Assembly (NCBI GenBank): GCA_964019695.1
Contig: OZ026525.1
Location: forward strand, 65,566,253-65,630,252
From: Loripinus fragilis
Lineage: Eukaryota > Mollusca > Bivalvia > Lucinida > Lucinidae
Direction of reading: 5' to 3'
Length of the DNA: 64,000 nucleotides
A program made the position numbers and the translations under genes. Shown in pieces: positions 54,263 through 64,000 of the stretch. The notes below the pieces were generated by a model. That model saw nothing but the letters and a program-made list of their open reading frames with translations. It was not told the DNA's origin and did no database searches. Within the stretch, counting starts at the first letter, position 1. Every line of letters begins with the position of its first letter.

Positions 54263-55189
54263 TCTATTATTGAAGAAAAATATATGAAAATATTTGACGC
54301 TCGTGGATATCTTACATTTTTGGCAATGTCTTGCTAATGCAATAAAGAATCATACATTTGCAAGTTTGACATCAGGATCAGAGCACTTATTTAAGTACGT
54401 AACGTATGTTACATGGCATAATGAATGAGCTAGGAAATTTTCTTGGAAGTAAGAGATGATATTTCAGAAAAAAACGGTTTTTCACATGTTTTCCTATTAA
54501 TCTCTAGCCTCTGGTGCCTTAGTCTTAGTAATTACAGTTATTGCTGATAACAAGCCCTTGGAATTGTATTACCTATGTTATATATAACCTTTGTAATCAC
54601 ATATTTCCTAATGCCTATAATATTAAAATATATAGACATATAGATAGAAAAAAATAGTTCTTATTTAAATGACACAATTTAATAAATATTCCTATTAAAT
54701 AAAATTATTCAAAAACAATCTTTATTAAAGTCACCCTCACAATGTCTATCATTGTGTCTGCTTCTATTGCAAAATAATCACCTATTTCATCACAACCAGT
54801 AGAATCATGGCATTGTATTAGGACTGCAAACCGAGTACAACCCTGTTCCTCTCCACCCCTTTGGTAATTGTGCAGACATATCCTACCTTAAAGAACAATT
54901 CAAGCTGCCTCAAATAAGAGATGTTTGCACTCTATTAACTAGGGGGTTAGCCTGTAATGGTATGATACGTATGTTACCATATCAATTCAAGAATAAATGA
55001 ATTGAAAGTCTGAGAAATAGAAAGAAGACATAAATAAAACTATCTATTTATTTGAATTATTCATGTAGTTTGCATGCTGAATACCTTTGATACATAAGAA
55101 AAGATTTTTTAACAAATATACAGCTTCCTATGGTTTTATATGTGCTACATTAATTAAGATTACTTTTTAAATTTGGTAATTGTGACAAA
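54263..55189. repeat. Element Z left subterminal region
   Basis: AT-rich, with GTAACGTATGTTAC at 54399-54412. From about 54838 a diverged copy of the terminal sequence: TTTGGTAATTGTGCAGACAT, AAGAGATGTTTGCACTCT, GGGGGTTAGCCTGTAA, TACGTATGTTACC. Confidence 0.6.
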
Positions 55190-56940
55190 CATCAGCATTT
55201 CGTGTGATCCTCCTCTTTAGCCATCAAAAGACTTAATTTTCTTTGTATGTTTGGCCAGTGCCAGCGTCAAACAACTTGACTCAGCCAAACTTGAATCCTT
55301 AGCCTTCAAAAGCAGAAGCAGCATGTCAGTGTCATGGGATCAAACCCCTGATTAAATATGGGTTTAATGCCATTTCACATATATGCATACAATGGAGTAT
55401 GACTCTGGTATATATCTCTTCCTGTGAAGTGGTAAGAGCAATCTTACTGCATCTGCCTCTGCATCGGTGCTAGTCAAATGATAATTTGCTCTGATTTTGC
55501 AAAATCTATGTCTCTACCGTGTACCTCTAAGAATACTTTAAGATTTTTGACATTGGTCAAACAGAAATTTGATAGGCTGCTTTTTTGCATCATTTGCCAA
55601 TGAACCTTTCCAGTCTTTTGGTGCTTAAGTCCTCAGGTCTTAATTCAATAGTATTTTGCTGCGCCCAAACAACTTTATAAGTTTTCTTTAGTTACAATGT
55701 TGACTCTTGATGGTTTTTGCAGACCGTCTGAAACAATTTCTGTTACACCTTGAAAGTTATCTGGTATAGGAGAAAGAATATAAAGCTGGACATTGCCATC
55801 AATTATGTTTGCAGTTGGTTGTTTTTTGATGTCAGTACATTGAAACATGTCTTAAAATAATGTAAAACCTATGATTTCTCAGTTTTTGCAGCCATATTAT
55901 TAGCTGTTGCGTTCAAAAGAAGGAAAGTGGACTATAGGTAGAATGGGATAACCAGTAGTTCTATATTATGCTCTATGGAAGATTTATACAGAGTAAACAA
56001 GTTGATAAGGTGCCTCATTTCATGATCCATTAAAACACTTGCCTCTGACTGTGTAATAAAAAAGGATGTCACGACAATGCCCTTGCTCACTTATTATGAC
56101 GAGTTATATATGTTACATCCTTTAATAAGCGCTCTTATCTTAGAAACTTAGTGAATCATTGAAATGAAAGGGTCTAATTTGCGCTCTTTTATCCTGCATT
56201 TCATTGCTTTACCTGCTGTGATACATCTAGTTCATTTATCTGAAGGGAAAGAGTTACTACGGTTTCAGCACTTCAGAAGTACTAAGACTTCAAATAAGTT
56301 TTTGAATGCTTGGGGAAAGATAATAAGTGCAGAGACATTATTAGATAAAATATGTGGGTTGCATGTATGGAGAGGCTACATTTATAAAAGTTAACTAGCT
56401 AAGATATGATTCTTTATCACAGAAATATCAAGGTACATCAGTCCAGGTTCTCATTGCTCTTAATGGCATAGTTTTCCTCCTTGTAAAGCTTTAGTGTTTC
56501 TCCTACTTGCAGAGTATCACTTGAAACACATACTCAAAGAGCCAACTATTAGGAATTCATATCAGTTTCCGAATGTTCCAAGCCATAAATGGCAGAATTG
56601 GAAAGTTGATAATGGCTCATCAATTTTGTGTGGACTGGTGGTAAAATTTTATATTAGTAAATGATTGAAATATTGTGTGATGATTCTACTAGTTGCAAGG
56701 AGGCATGTGATACCCGGTAATAATGATTACCACAGAAGCAGACAACGACAAACGTTTAACATGAGTGTTAAATCGATGAGAAATAGTTTGGACCATTTCA
56801 TTTATTGTATTTTCTTGTAAAAATGTAAAACTATCTTTTCTATTTGTGGCTCTATATTTAGCATTATATGCACAGTATTAGGAAATGTGTCCAAAAGGTC
56901 ATTGATAACATCTGTAACGCCAGTCCATGGGCTTGATAAT
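55190..56940 (-). pseudogene. Decayed ORF inside element Z, DTD-motif protein remnant
   Basis: Conceptual minus-strand reading, broken by stops and frameshifts, gives coding-like blocks in order: TGVTDVINDLLDTFPNTVH (about 56925), LQVGETLKLYKEENYAI (about 56500), IDGNVQLYILSPIPDNFQGV (about 55800), RPEDLSTKRLERFIGK (about 55635), LTSTDAEADAVRLLLPL (about 55475) and HDTDMLLLLLKAKD (about 55335), then AKHTKKIKSFDG. The EAD..LLL..DTD.L.LL spacing recalls, from memory, an uncharacterised animal protein family, often transposon-linked, with a PIN-like fold; that assignment is inference. The C-terminus seems lost where the left subterminal repeat begins. Not functional. Confidence 0.45.
56164..56394 (+). 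other. Plus-strand ORF in element Z core, doubtful
   Basis: 76 codons (MKGSNLRSFILHFIALPAVI start, ends HVWRGYIYKS). It is antisense to the decayed minus-strand frame, has no recognisable domain and no splice support. Confidence 0.1.
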
Positions 56941-58189
56941 CAGAAATGAATATAATTCCTAGTGTTTTGGCACCAAAGACTTATAAGTACACATTAAGTG
57001 TCCTGATCTTTAACTTAATGACATCTTGTAGATATATGAGCAAGACAGACTAAGAAAATGAAAAATATCCACACGCTGTAATCGCTTTCATGTGTTTTAC
57101 TTAAACGGTAATAACAAAATTCGCTTCTCTGTAAAACTGGCAGTAAGGCTGTTTATTAGCTCCTAAAAGACAATATATTTAAGATAGAAAAGCAAACTTG
57201 GTTTTTCCTATTCATCAATTGAGTATATGTTTGTAAAATCTAATAAAACAGTTTGAAACCAAGTCATAGTAGTTGTTTAACTACATGACGATGGCCACAA
57301 TCATAGCTTTTAAATTATAATTAGGTTCATGTAACGCACATAACACCACAGTTAGCCGTGTTAATGTTAAACAGCTTCCATATGTAGTAAAGACATCCAG
57401 TATAAAGACTATAAGAATGTCAATTTATTAGATAATTTTAATGTCTTCTTTTGGTAGCTCAAACATTCAAATTTCTTATTCTCAAATTGATATAGTAACA
57501 TATGTAACAAGCTGTTACAGGCTAACGCCCCGACTAACAAAGTGCAAACATTTCTTACTAAATGCACCTTGAATGGTTACATAAGATGTTATTTGTCTGC
57601 AGAATTCCAAAGGGGATTAGGATGGAGCAGGCCCTTACTCAATTTGATGTCAAAATACTGTTTGATGATTTTACTTATCACGCTAACATATGTAACCCTC
57701 TCTGATCTTTAAAACTTGATGACAACTAGCAGATCTATAAGTCTTTATCATAGGAGCCAGTTTAAAATCCCTAAACAATGTAAGATATCCAACAGCTGCG
57801 AGTTTTTTTTTCACAATTTTAGCTCAAACTTTCAAACTACATTTCCTTTATTTGATATAGTAACGCATGTAACACGCTGTTTCAGACTAACGCCCCAACA
57901 TAGAGAGTGCAAACATCCCTTATTCGATGCAGCTTGAGTTGTACTATAAGAAGGAATATGTCTGCAAAATTCCCTCGAGGAGATTAAAACATTTTTAGGC
58001 ATATCTTACGTAAAGACAATGAGCTTGCCCATTTACTACACCAGGTAACATATGTTACAGCCTCTGATATTAAAAATTTTGCAACAAACTTGCAGATTTA
58101 TGAGTCTTTTCACAAAGGCAAATAAATCCCAAACAATGAAACACATTCATCAACTGCAAATATTTTTTAACTATTTTTACTTTAGTTTT
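56941..58189. repeat. Element Z right subterminal repeats
   Basis: Inverted relatives of the terminal sequence at about 57168-57640 and 57640-57985, each with GTAAC.. ATGTAAC, GACTAACGCCCC, GTGCAAACAT and TATGTCTGCA(A)AATTCC. A perfect GTAACATATGTTAC palindrome lies at 58045-58058. ORF 57716-57937 runs through a unit. Confidence 0.6.
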
Positions 58190-58714
58190 AATACCAAACA
58201 TTTCACTTAAAACTGGGTAGGGGTAGGGTTGTTAAATTGCTTTTTTTTTTTTCAGAAAAAAATATTTAAGCTAGGGAAGCAAACTTTAATTTTTCTGTTA
58301 GCCAATTGCATAAGCTAGTCAGACATGGCTAAAAACATTTAACAAAACACACAGAGAGATTGTGAATGTAAATGATGTTAGCCACACTTGCAAATTTTAA
58401 TGGGTTATCTGATTTATGTAACGCATATGACACCTTAGGAAGCCGCAATTTTGTTCAAATGGCTGTCATAAGTAGTTAAGATATCCAGTATGCAGACTAT
58501 ATGAATGATTTTTAAAAATAAATATTTTAATGTCTTTAATTTGTTGCCCAAACTTTCAATTTACTTTTTCTTAGTTTGATTAAGTAACGTATGTTACAGG
58601 CTCTTACAGACTAACGCCCCGGAGTACAGAGTGCAAACATCTCTTAAAAGACTCGGCTTTTAATTCTCTACAAGATAGGATATGTCTGCAAAATTCCCTA
58701 GGGGGGGGGGGAGC
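58190..58714 (-). repeat. Element Z right inverted end
   Basis: Mirror of 53749-54262. Contains GTAACGTATGTTAC at 58583-58596, GACTAACGCCCCGGAG, AGTGCAAACATCTCTTAAAA and ends AAATTCCCTAG plus a G run. Confidence 0.75.
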
Positions 58715-58820
58715 AAACCCATTCTCAGCCATCCGTCTATGATAACTCTAAGCTGCCCACCAATAACAGCGTCAAGTTACTTCCCCAAAGGGTTTCAAGA
58801 GAGATTAAAAATATAGATAC

Positions 58821-58893
58821 CTGCAGTTGTCTAGACGGAACTGTCCTGCGCATCGGTTCATAATTACCAAAGTGACGTCTAGATTTGAACACC
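58821..58893 (-). CDS. Candidate short exon, unknown protein
   Basis: Minus strand, between acceptor ATATGTTTCAG/GGTG and donor CTGCAG/GTATC. One base then 24 open codons: VFKSRRHFGNYEPMRRTVPS then RQLQ, a basic, non-repetitive peptide. It lies just outside element Z. The exon is short and the donor only moderate, so chance is possible. No domain recognised. Confidence 0.22.
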
Positions 58894-58984
58894 CTGAAAC
58901 ATATTACAGCAATTTGCATTTAATAGCACTTTATCATAGAGTAAAAAGACACTAAATAATTAATTAAATTTTGGTTTGAGTTCT

Positions 58985-59065
58985 GTGACAGGTGTGATAC
59001 TTGATTGTATTGATTCCTGATCCTTGCTGTCTTTCTTACTTTATTTTCAATAAAATGATCCCATA
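58985..59065 (+). repeat. P-family fragment
   Basis: GACAGGTGTGATACTTGATT, GTATTGATTCCTGATCCTTG and CTTTCTTACTTTATTTTC match the P-family end at 19800-19850 and 62491-62545. Confidence 0.55.
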
Positions 59066-59389
59066 CTATTCTGTGTTCGATAAGAGAAGGGTGACGAAAC
59101 AGATTTACAGTAAGAAGTATGAAAGAAAATAATATATGTGTCCAATCAGGTGAATAAAGTACCATAACGTGACCAACTACGAAACTCTACTCTGATCGAG
59201 CACGCACTCTAATAAAAGTGCTTTTTTGCTTTTTTTTGTTATACAATACTATACATATATAAATAATGTATCGCCATTTAACTTGATAATTCCTTTAAAG
59301 TATATCATTATAATAGTAAAAGGAGGTAATCTTAGGATTATTTATAAAAAAAACTCGCACATGTTCTGACCATGATAATACAGTGACAG
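59066..59389. other. No gene seen
   Basis: AT-rich; ORF 58920-59165 (minus) begins here and runs into the P fragment. Confidence 0.4.
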
Positions 59390-59600
59390 TTGTGAGATCA
59401 AGCAATCTCAAAGTGTTGTGTCGATCCTTTTAAAAATTAGATCAAATCTCCCTCAGTACCTTTTGAAAATAAGACCAATTCCTCCCACAGTATTGTATCG
59501 ATCCTTTTGAAAATTAGATCAAGTCCTCCACATTACGAAAAACGTCAAGATTTTGGCTTTTGAAAATGTGATCAAGTCCTCCCATGGTATTGTGTCATTC
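59390..59600 (+). repeat. Degenerate short tandem repeat
   Basis: TTGTGTCGATCCTTTTAAAA, TTGTATCGATCCTTTTGAAA and AAATTAGATCAAGTCCTCC / AATGTGATCAAGTCCTCCCA recur about every 60 bp. Confidence 0.6.
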
Positions 59601-60439
59601 CATCTTTTGCCTCCATCTGTATTGTGTTGATATTTTTGAAAAAATTGCAATTTGCCAATTTACAAAAGGATTGGCACTCTACTCACTGTAAAGTGTTCCT
59701 AAATAACTAAATCACGAACTTAAAATAAAATTCAGTATGTCAACTTTAACTGAGGTTTCACTGTACCATATTTGCTGTAATGACATTGATCGAATGAAAA
59801 AAAATGGACACCAATACTATTTGGGAGCTTTAAATGTTCTACTCTGAATTCATTGGAAAGATAACCATTTAAGGAGAAATTTGTCACAACTGGTCCCCAG
59901 GGTTTGGCTGTTTATACGCATGTGCCTATATTGTAAGCTTACTAGTATTTAGTTCTGAAGCAAATAATCAGAAATCAAAACAATTTGGCAGAAATGGTCA
60001 TCACATGGTATATCATAATAGCTTTTCACAATTTATAGACTTAAAATTTGGTTTTGTCTACAGCAAATCAAACAAGGGGGCAATCCAGAGCCACTCTGGA
60101 CCATCATGATTGTCAAAATATTGGCAAAATGTATAACGATGTAATTTAAATGATGTGTTGATGAATAATAGGTGTCTATTGTACTTTTCCCCACCATCAA
60201 TAATCTAATTACTGATTATTTTAATATTCTGGAACTTTTGATTGATTATTTCTTTAATCGTTTATTCTTGCAAAAATAGTTGGTTTAACATGGAACATAC
60301 TATACCAAAGGATGGTCTCAGAGTGTGTCAGTTTCTGTTTAACAAATGTGCAAGCAGGCATATTAAATACGAAAATCCACAATTTTCTAAAACATATAAT
60401 CATAATTTTCTAAACCATATCACCAAGATTGTCCAAGAA
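59601..60439. other. AT-rich, no gene seen
   Basis: The 76-codon ORF 60242-60472 runs into the S repeat and has no domain. Confidence 0.45.
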
Positions 60440-60637
60440 CAATATTTCCAAAATCCTGAATTAAGAAATTAAAATCCTTAAACTTGCAGTAAACTAAAAA
60501 ATATAGATGACTTTAAGTTTAGATGGCCATAAGTCCTTAATATATTATCAAACAATAAAACAAAGAAGTTATTTAATGGAAAGTCAGCCACAAAATCCTG
60601 AATTTAGGAATAATTTTGATAACTTTCACTTATGTGT
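60440..60637 (+). repeat. S-family repeat, copy 2
   Basis: CCAAAATCCTGAATTAAG, AATCCTTAAACTTGCAG and GGAAAGTCAGCCACAAAATC then CTGAATTTAGGAATAATTT, GATAACTTTCAC, parallel to 12589-12832. Confidence 0.5.
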
Positions 60638-60649
60638 AACTTGGTGATT

Positions 60650-60905
60650 TTGTTGTTTATTTATTGTTTATTGTTGCTCACATTGTTTGTGGGATTTCCT
60701 GTTAGGTTCATGTTTTTATGCAGTACTTTGTGTCCTTTCTAGTCTTGCTATCATCTCGCTGGGGAAGAGAGAGCTGGTTTTCTTTATTTTTATTGTCTTC
60801 TTAATGGCATGCGGCTGTTATCGTTCTTTGTCTCTTTCTGATGGTACTGTGTGTTGGTCTGCAATATGTGATTGTAGTATTTCCTGATCATACTCGCTTA
60901 CGTTT
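60650..60905 (+). repeat. X-family repeat, longest copy
   Basis: TTGTTTATTTATTGTTTATT, GTGGGATTTCCTGTTAGG, TTTGTGTCCTTTCTAGTCTT and the end GTTGGTCTGCAATATGTGAT..GTATTTCCTGATCATACTCG. Fragments lie at 30428, 35100, 39067, 42316 (inverted) and 51233 (inverted). The ORF 60687-60887 is within it. Confidence 0.5.
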
Positions 60906-61385
60906 TGCATGTTTGATACCTACCTGTATTGCATAAATGTGTGTAAAATCGGGACATCTTTGGAGTTGTCATAGTCTTCTCAAAGATTTCCTTGGTTATT
61001 TGACAATTTTGTAGAAAGGAATCAACACATGTTTTAGATACACCATATGACCTAAAATGTATCAAGCAACTGGTTATTTGAACTTTATAACCACCAACAA
61101 ATAGTAGAGACATCCTAGCTTTCACAATGCATCATCACATATAACAATACAATCATGTTAATGAGCAGGCGATAACTGTAAATAGGTCATAGTGATTAAC
61201 GAACGCATGGACAACCAGAACTTAAGCAATCAATAAGTTAAACACATGGCTTCACGTTGATTGAGCACAAATGAAGTTGATACCAAAAAATGTATTTTTC
61301 ATATCACATATCTGTATGGCAGTGGTGTATGTTAATCGAATCGGATATTTAAAAGTATCAGAAAGTAGGACACTCATCCACAATA
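60906..61385. other. No gene seen
   Basis: The 75-codon minus ORF 60898-61125 overlaps the X repeat end; no domain. ORF 61271-61681 crosses the next D element. Confidence 0.45.
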
Positions 61386-61733
61386 TAAGAATCTATCATG
61401 AGTGTGAGGGTAGAATAGAAAAATCCGTCCCGAGGATCGCCGTTTGTCATCACGAGGCTTGCCGAGTGATGACAAACGGTGATCCCGAGGGACGGATTTT
61501 TCTGTCCTACCCTCACACGAATAATGGGTTCTTTTTCTTGTTCACCACTGTTTTTTATATATTTTTTCTATTTATTTATCTATTTCAAAATAAGCTTACA
61601 GAAGTCTCTGAATACGATAAAATGCAATTTCACACGATGACATTACTTGACGTCCTGGGTAAATTAGCATGGGTAAGATAAGAATTTCTATCCCAGGGTA
61701 AAATCTCATATATCCTTATCTGGTGTGCAAGAA
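61386..61733 (-). mobile_element. D-family element, copy 3
   Basis: Reverse orientation. GAAAAATCCGTCCCGAGGAT.. pairs with ..ATCCCGAGGGACGGATTTTT around CATCACGAGGCTTGCCGAGTGATG. The far end reads CCTTATCTGGTGTGCAAGAA, matching the start of copy 1. Confidence 0.7.
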
Positions 61734-62067
61734 TATTCTATCTGATCTGCAACAAACGTATCGCAAATTAAAAAAATGCAGGTGCAAACTTGTTTTTATA
61801 TCCATAAATCTTTGCAAGTAGAGTTTTAAAAAATCCTGAAAATCTTAATTTGTTTAGTAATTTGATTTTTACCAAACATTACAGAGAATTCTGGATGACT
61901 AAACTGTCCAACTGACTTCGAGTGAGCGAGAATAGACTTTACCTCACTTAAAATGTTCTCTGTTCAGTCTAAAGCCTTGAAAATTGATATAATTAAAGCA
62001 CTTATTAAGTTACACCATTTTAAACTATAAAAATAGACAAAACAAAAATCTTGATGACAAATGGTAG
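61734..62067. other. No gene seen
   Basis: AT-rich spacer without credible ORF. Confidence 0.4.
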
Positions 62068-62138
62068 CTTAATGAAGGTCGAAAGTATTGCAGAATGCTT
62101 TCTTGGAGCATTCTGCAAAACATTTGACCTGCATTAAG
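62068..62138. repeat. 71-bp hairpin, pre-miRNA-sized
   Basis: CTTAATGAAGGTCGAAAGTA.. pairs with ..ACATTTGACCTGCATTAAG; the inner stem TTGCAGAATGCT / AGCATTCTGCAA is perfect. 32 pairs with about four mismatches and a 7-base loop TTCTTGG. Could be a tiny foldback transposon or a small-RNA precursor; no expression evidence. Confidence 0.6.
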
Positions 62139-62490
62139 TAATAATTGGTCTTGAAACCCAATTTTTGGTCTACTTTTTGAGTGGCCGCTTAAGACAGGTT
62201 TTACTGTATACTGTTTTGAAATAGTGTAACATAGGGTTGGTGCTTCTCAATATTTTTTATCTGTACATGTATACACCTCGTCGAAACATTTACTTAACTG
62301 TTTAAAACCGCGTTTCATGGCACAACAAAATTACTGAGAACGATTTGTTAATTACGAACCTCCCACTTGATTTGCATGAAACCACATAAAGCATGAAGTA
62401 ATACCACTTGTCTGAAAATCCAAAACATACTCTATATCCACATAATAATGGCTTACAATGCAGTGTGCTTTTAGCAGTCATATTATACTC
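62139..62490. other. No gene seen
   Basis: AT-rich. The 76-codon minus ORF at 62302-62532 runs into the P repeat and has no domain. Confidence 0.4.
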
Positions 62491-62740
62491 GATTAAAGTA
62501 AGTAAGGGTGCAAAGATCAGGAATCGATACAATCAAGTACCACACCTGGTCCAGGATACCAAGGGGAAAGTGACAAGCTCATAGTGAGACACCACAAACG
62601 AGAGCCAAGAGGTCAGCCCTTTTTCGGCAGGTGACCACAAGGCACATTTAAACAGACGCGCACGAAGGCATAGCAAATACAAGACAGTAAAACATAAATG
62701 ATCCACAAAAGAAGAACCGCCTTGAAACGGTCAGTAAAAA
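62491..62740 (-). repeat. P-family repeat, copy 2 (inverted)
   Basis: AAAGTAAGTAAGGGTGCAAA, GATCAGGAATCGATACAATC, CGAGAGCCAAGAGGTC, GCAGGTGACCACAAGG and GACGCGCACGAAGGCAT are the reverse complement of phrases at 19680-19850. Confidence 0.6.
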
Positions 62741-63182
62741 TATTTTACTGGAGGGCTTAAACCGGTTTCACGAATTTAAGATTAAAGGCGATAATTTTAC
62801 AATTAGCCAATGATCAGTTCCATTTGTACCTGTGTCTAGAATGTCTTACCTGCAGAATTCTGTAAAATTATGGTTTCTAAAATAATGCTCTTCAACGCTG
62901 CATTGTCTTTTAATATCTTCAAAGGCTGGGCATACTACAAAATAGCAAAATAATTGTGGTGTTGCGTAAAAGAGTACGGAGTGATTATAATTTCAGCTCC
63001 TCACCAAAGTAATTATTTCAAGCAATTTGACTGGCTTTAGAGAAAAATATCTGTATCACTTTGACAATTTACAATTAACATGAGCTTTTTTGAACGATTC
63101 TCCATCCGCCAGCTTCTATCATAGGATTCTTATTATTGAACTTATTAAACGAGTTATGTATTACAATGATAACACACCGGAT
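62741..63182. other. No gene seen
   Basis: AT-rich. ATTGAACTTATTAAACGAG near 63136 resembles an F-type hairpin arm. Confidence 0.4.
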
Positions 63183-63232
63183 AGGTGGCAATCGAAAACG
63201 CTCTAAACAATCGACGAACGCGGATCAACAAT
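63183..63232 (+). repeat. Copy of the 21021 segment
   Basis: GTGGCAATCGAAAACGCTCT then ACGAACGCGGATCAAC matches 21021-21068 with few changes; the inverted right arm is not preserved here. Confidence 0.5.
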
Positions 63233-63871
63233 AGCTGATGGCTATATTAAAGCTACTGTCAGCTGTAAATAGAAAGCGATAAGAATGTATACAGACAAAG
63301 CAGCCATATGGGGCAATCTAAACTTGGCTTGGAGACATGTGAAACTGACACTGGTATTGGCTGGATTTTTTCTAAAGAAACACAATTCTATGACAGTTTT
63401 ATTTTATTAAACAGCATGCGAATTACATGTAACATTACTATGAATACCTACTGTAAGGTAAATGTTCTAAAAAAATCGACAGCTTTTCTCTTTATGTTCC
63501 CAATTGAAAATGCTGGTTATCAGGGCTGTAATTCACAAACTGCTTTTCAAAAATAGTAAAAAGGGATACCCTGGTCAGATGGAGAATTAGTCTGATCTGG
63601 ATATGTCCTGTATGTCTAGGACTGATTGGCAGGTAGGTAGTGTTCAAAAAAATAGACTATTTACTGTAAGATTTGAGCCTCGCAATTTGTGAAGACGCTA
63701 GACATGAAGCAGCTTAACTGTGTCTATTTGACAATAACAAAGTTAATGTTATAAAATCGTTCAACTCAAAATCCAGATATCAGTTAAAAAGAAAACTTTT
63801 GATACTGAAGGTTTTTTCAGATGTGTGCTTGTTAATTTTTATCTAAAATTTATGATAAACTACATGCTCTT
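63233..63871. other. No gene; hairpin-core remnant
   Basis: The 82-codon ORF 63308-63556 has no domain. CCTGGTCAGATGG..TTAGTCTGATCTGG near 63568-63599 is a decayed relative of the CAGACTG hairpin core. Confidence 0.4.
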
Positions 63872-64000
63872 TATTTGAAATTGTAAATTTCCGATATTTG
63901 AAATTGTTAATTTACCTTATCTAAAATCGTTAATTTACCTCTATTTGAAATTGATAATTTCCCTTGTTTGAATTGTTAACTTCCCTTGTTTGAAATTGTT
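63872..64000 (+). repeat. About 30-bp tandem repeat, runs off the window
   Basis: TTTGAAATTGTTAATTTACC, AAAATCGTTAATTTACC, TTTGAAATTGATAATTTCCC and TTTGAATTGTTAACTTCCC recur in a row up to the last base. Confidence 0.75.

Larger units (their letters stand above)
53749..58714. mobile_element. Element Z: 5-kb element with about 520-bp inverted ends
   Basis: The left terminus is a C run then CTAGGGAATTTTGCAGACAT; the right terminus is its inverse ending in a G run. The match continues inward for over 500 bp (next two entries) with substitutions and indels. Subterminal diverged copies of the same sequence lie at about 54838-55195 and, inverted, at 57168-57640, 57640-57985 and from 57985. GTAAC-type palindromes recur throughout. 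The centre (55190-56940) holds a decayed minus-strand coding remnant. No target duplication identified. An old DNA transposon, now inactive, is the likeliest reading. Confidence 0.7.

Noticed and set aside
61271..61681. 136-codon ORF, one of the longest in the window
   Set aside because: Its middle is the hairpin of D copy 3, so the frame is a by-product of a repeat.

Overview
The window reads as animal nuclear DNA with no intact recognisable gene. It is AT-rich and crowded with short non-autonomous transposons, tRNA-derived SINE pieces, degenerate tandem repeats, microsatellites and long C or G runs. Several repeats (hairpin MITEs with a CAGACTGCGCGTATGCGCAG core, SINE tails ending near TGGGACGTAAAG plus AAAC-rich sequence, blocks ending GCTCAGGTGAGCTAA) are types I associate from memory with bivalve molluscs. 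A bivalve, perhaps venerid-like, is my best guess; no search was possible. No bacterial features, CRISPR array, rRNA or intact tRNA were seen.

Layout. 0-10 kb: GGATCC-ended repeats (N family), the first 0.55-kb A-family MITE, a 140-bp tandem array holding an oestrogen-response-element-like palindrome, and a 143-bp tandem array between two almost identical 235-bp MITEs (E family). 10-20 kb: F-, Q- and S-family repeats, two SINEs, two overlapping antisense ORFs with hydrophobic N-termini, a long hairpin beside a TIR element, A copy 2 and a third SINE. 20-25 kb: two long foldback elements (H family) around a 1.09-kb TIR element (M) built from about 280-bp repeats, and a candidate exon on the minus strand. 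25-37 kb: mostly non-coding, with C-, B-, G-, U- and V-type repeats, one B MITE nested inside an F-type repeat, and a 1.17-kb TIR element (W). 37-50 kb: D, B, R, L, C and Q repeats, A copy 3, and beside it the best candidate exon (minus, 47712-47965). 50-64 kb: a G/T-rich ORF, SINE remnants, then a 5-kb element (Z, 53749-58714) with inverted ends of about 520 bp, repeated GTAAC-type palindromes and, on the minus strand, a stop-riddled coding remnant; after it more D, S, X and P repeats and a small hairpin.

Three minus-strand candidate exons (58821-58893, 47712-47965, 21741-21998) have consensus-like splice sites and could belong to one or more genes with very long introns, but I recognised none of the peptides. 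Family letters are labels for this report only. The most notable observations are element Z with its decayed ORF, the reuse of one hairpin module by MITE families with unrelated ends, and element M with seven GACGTC palindromes.
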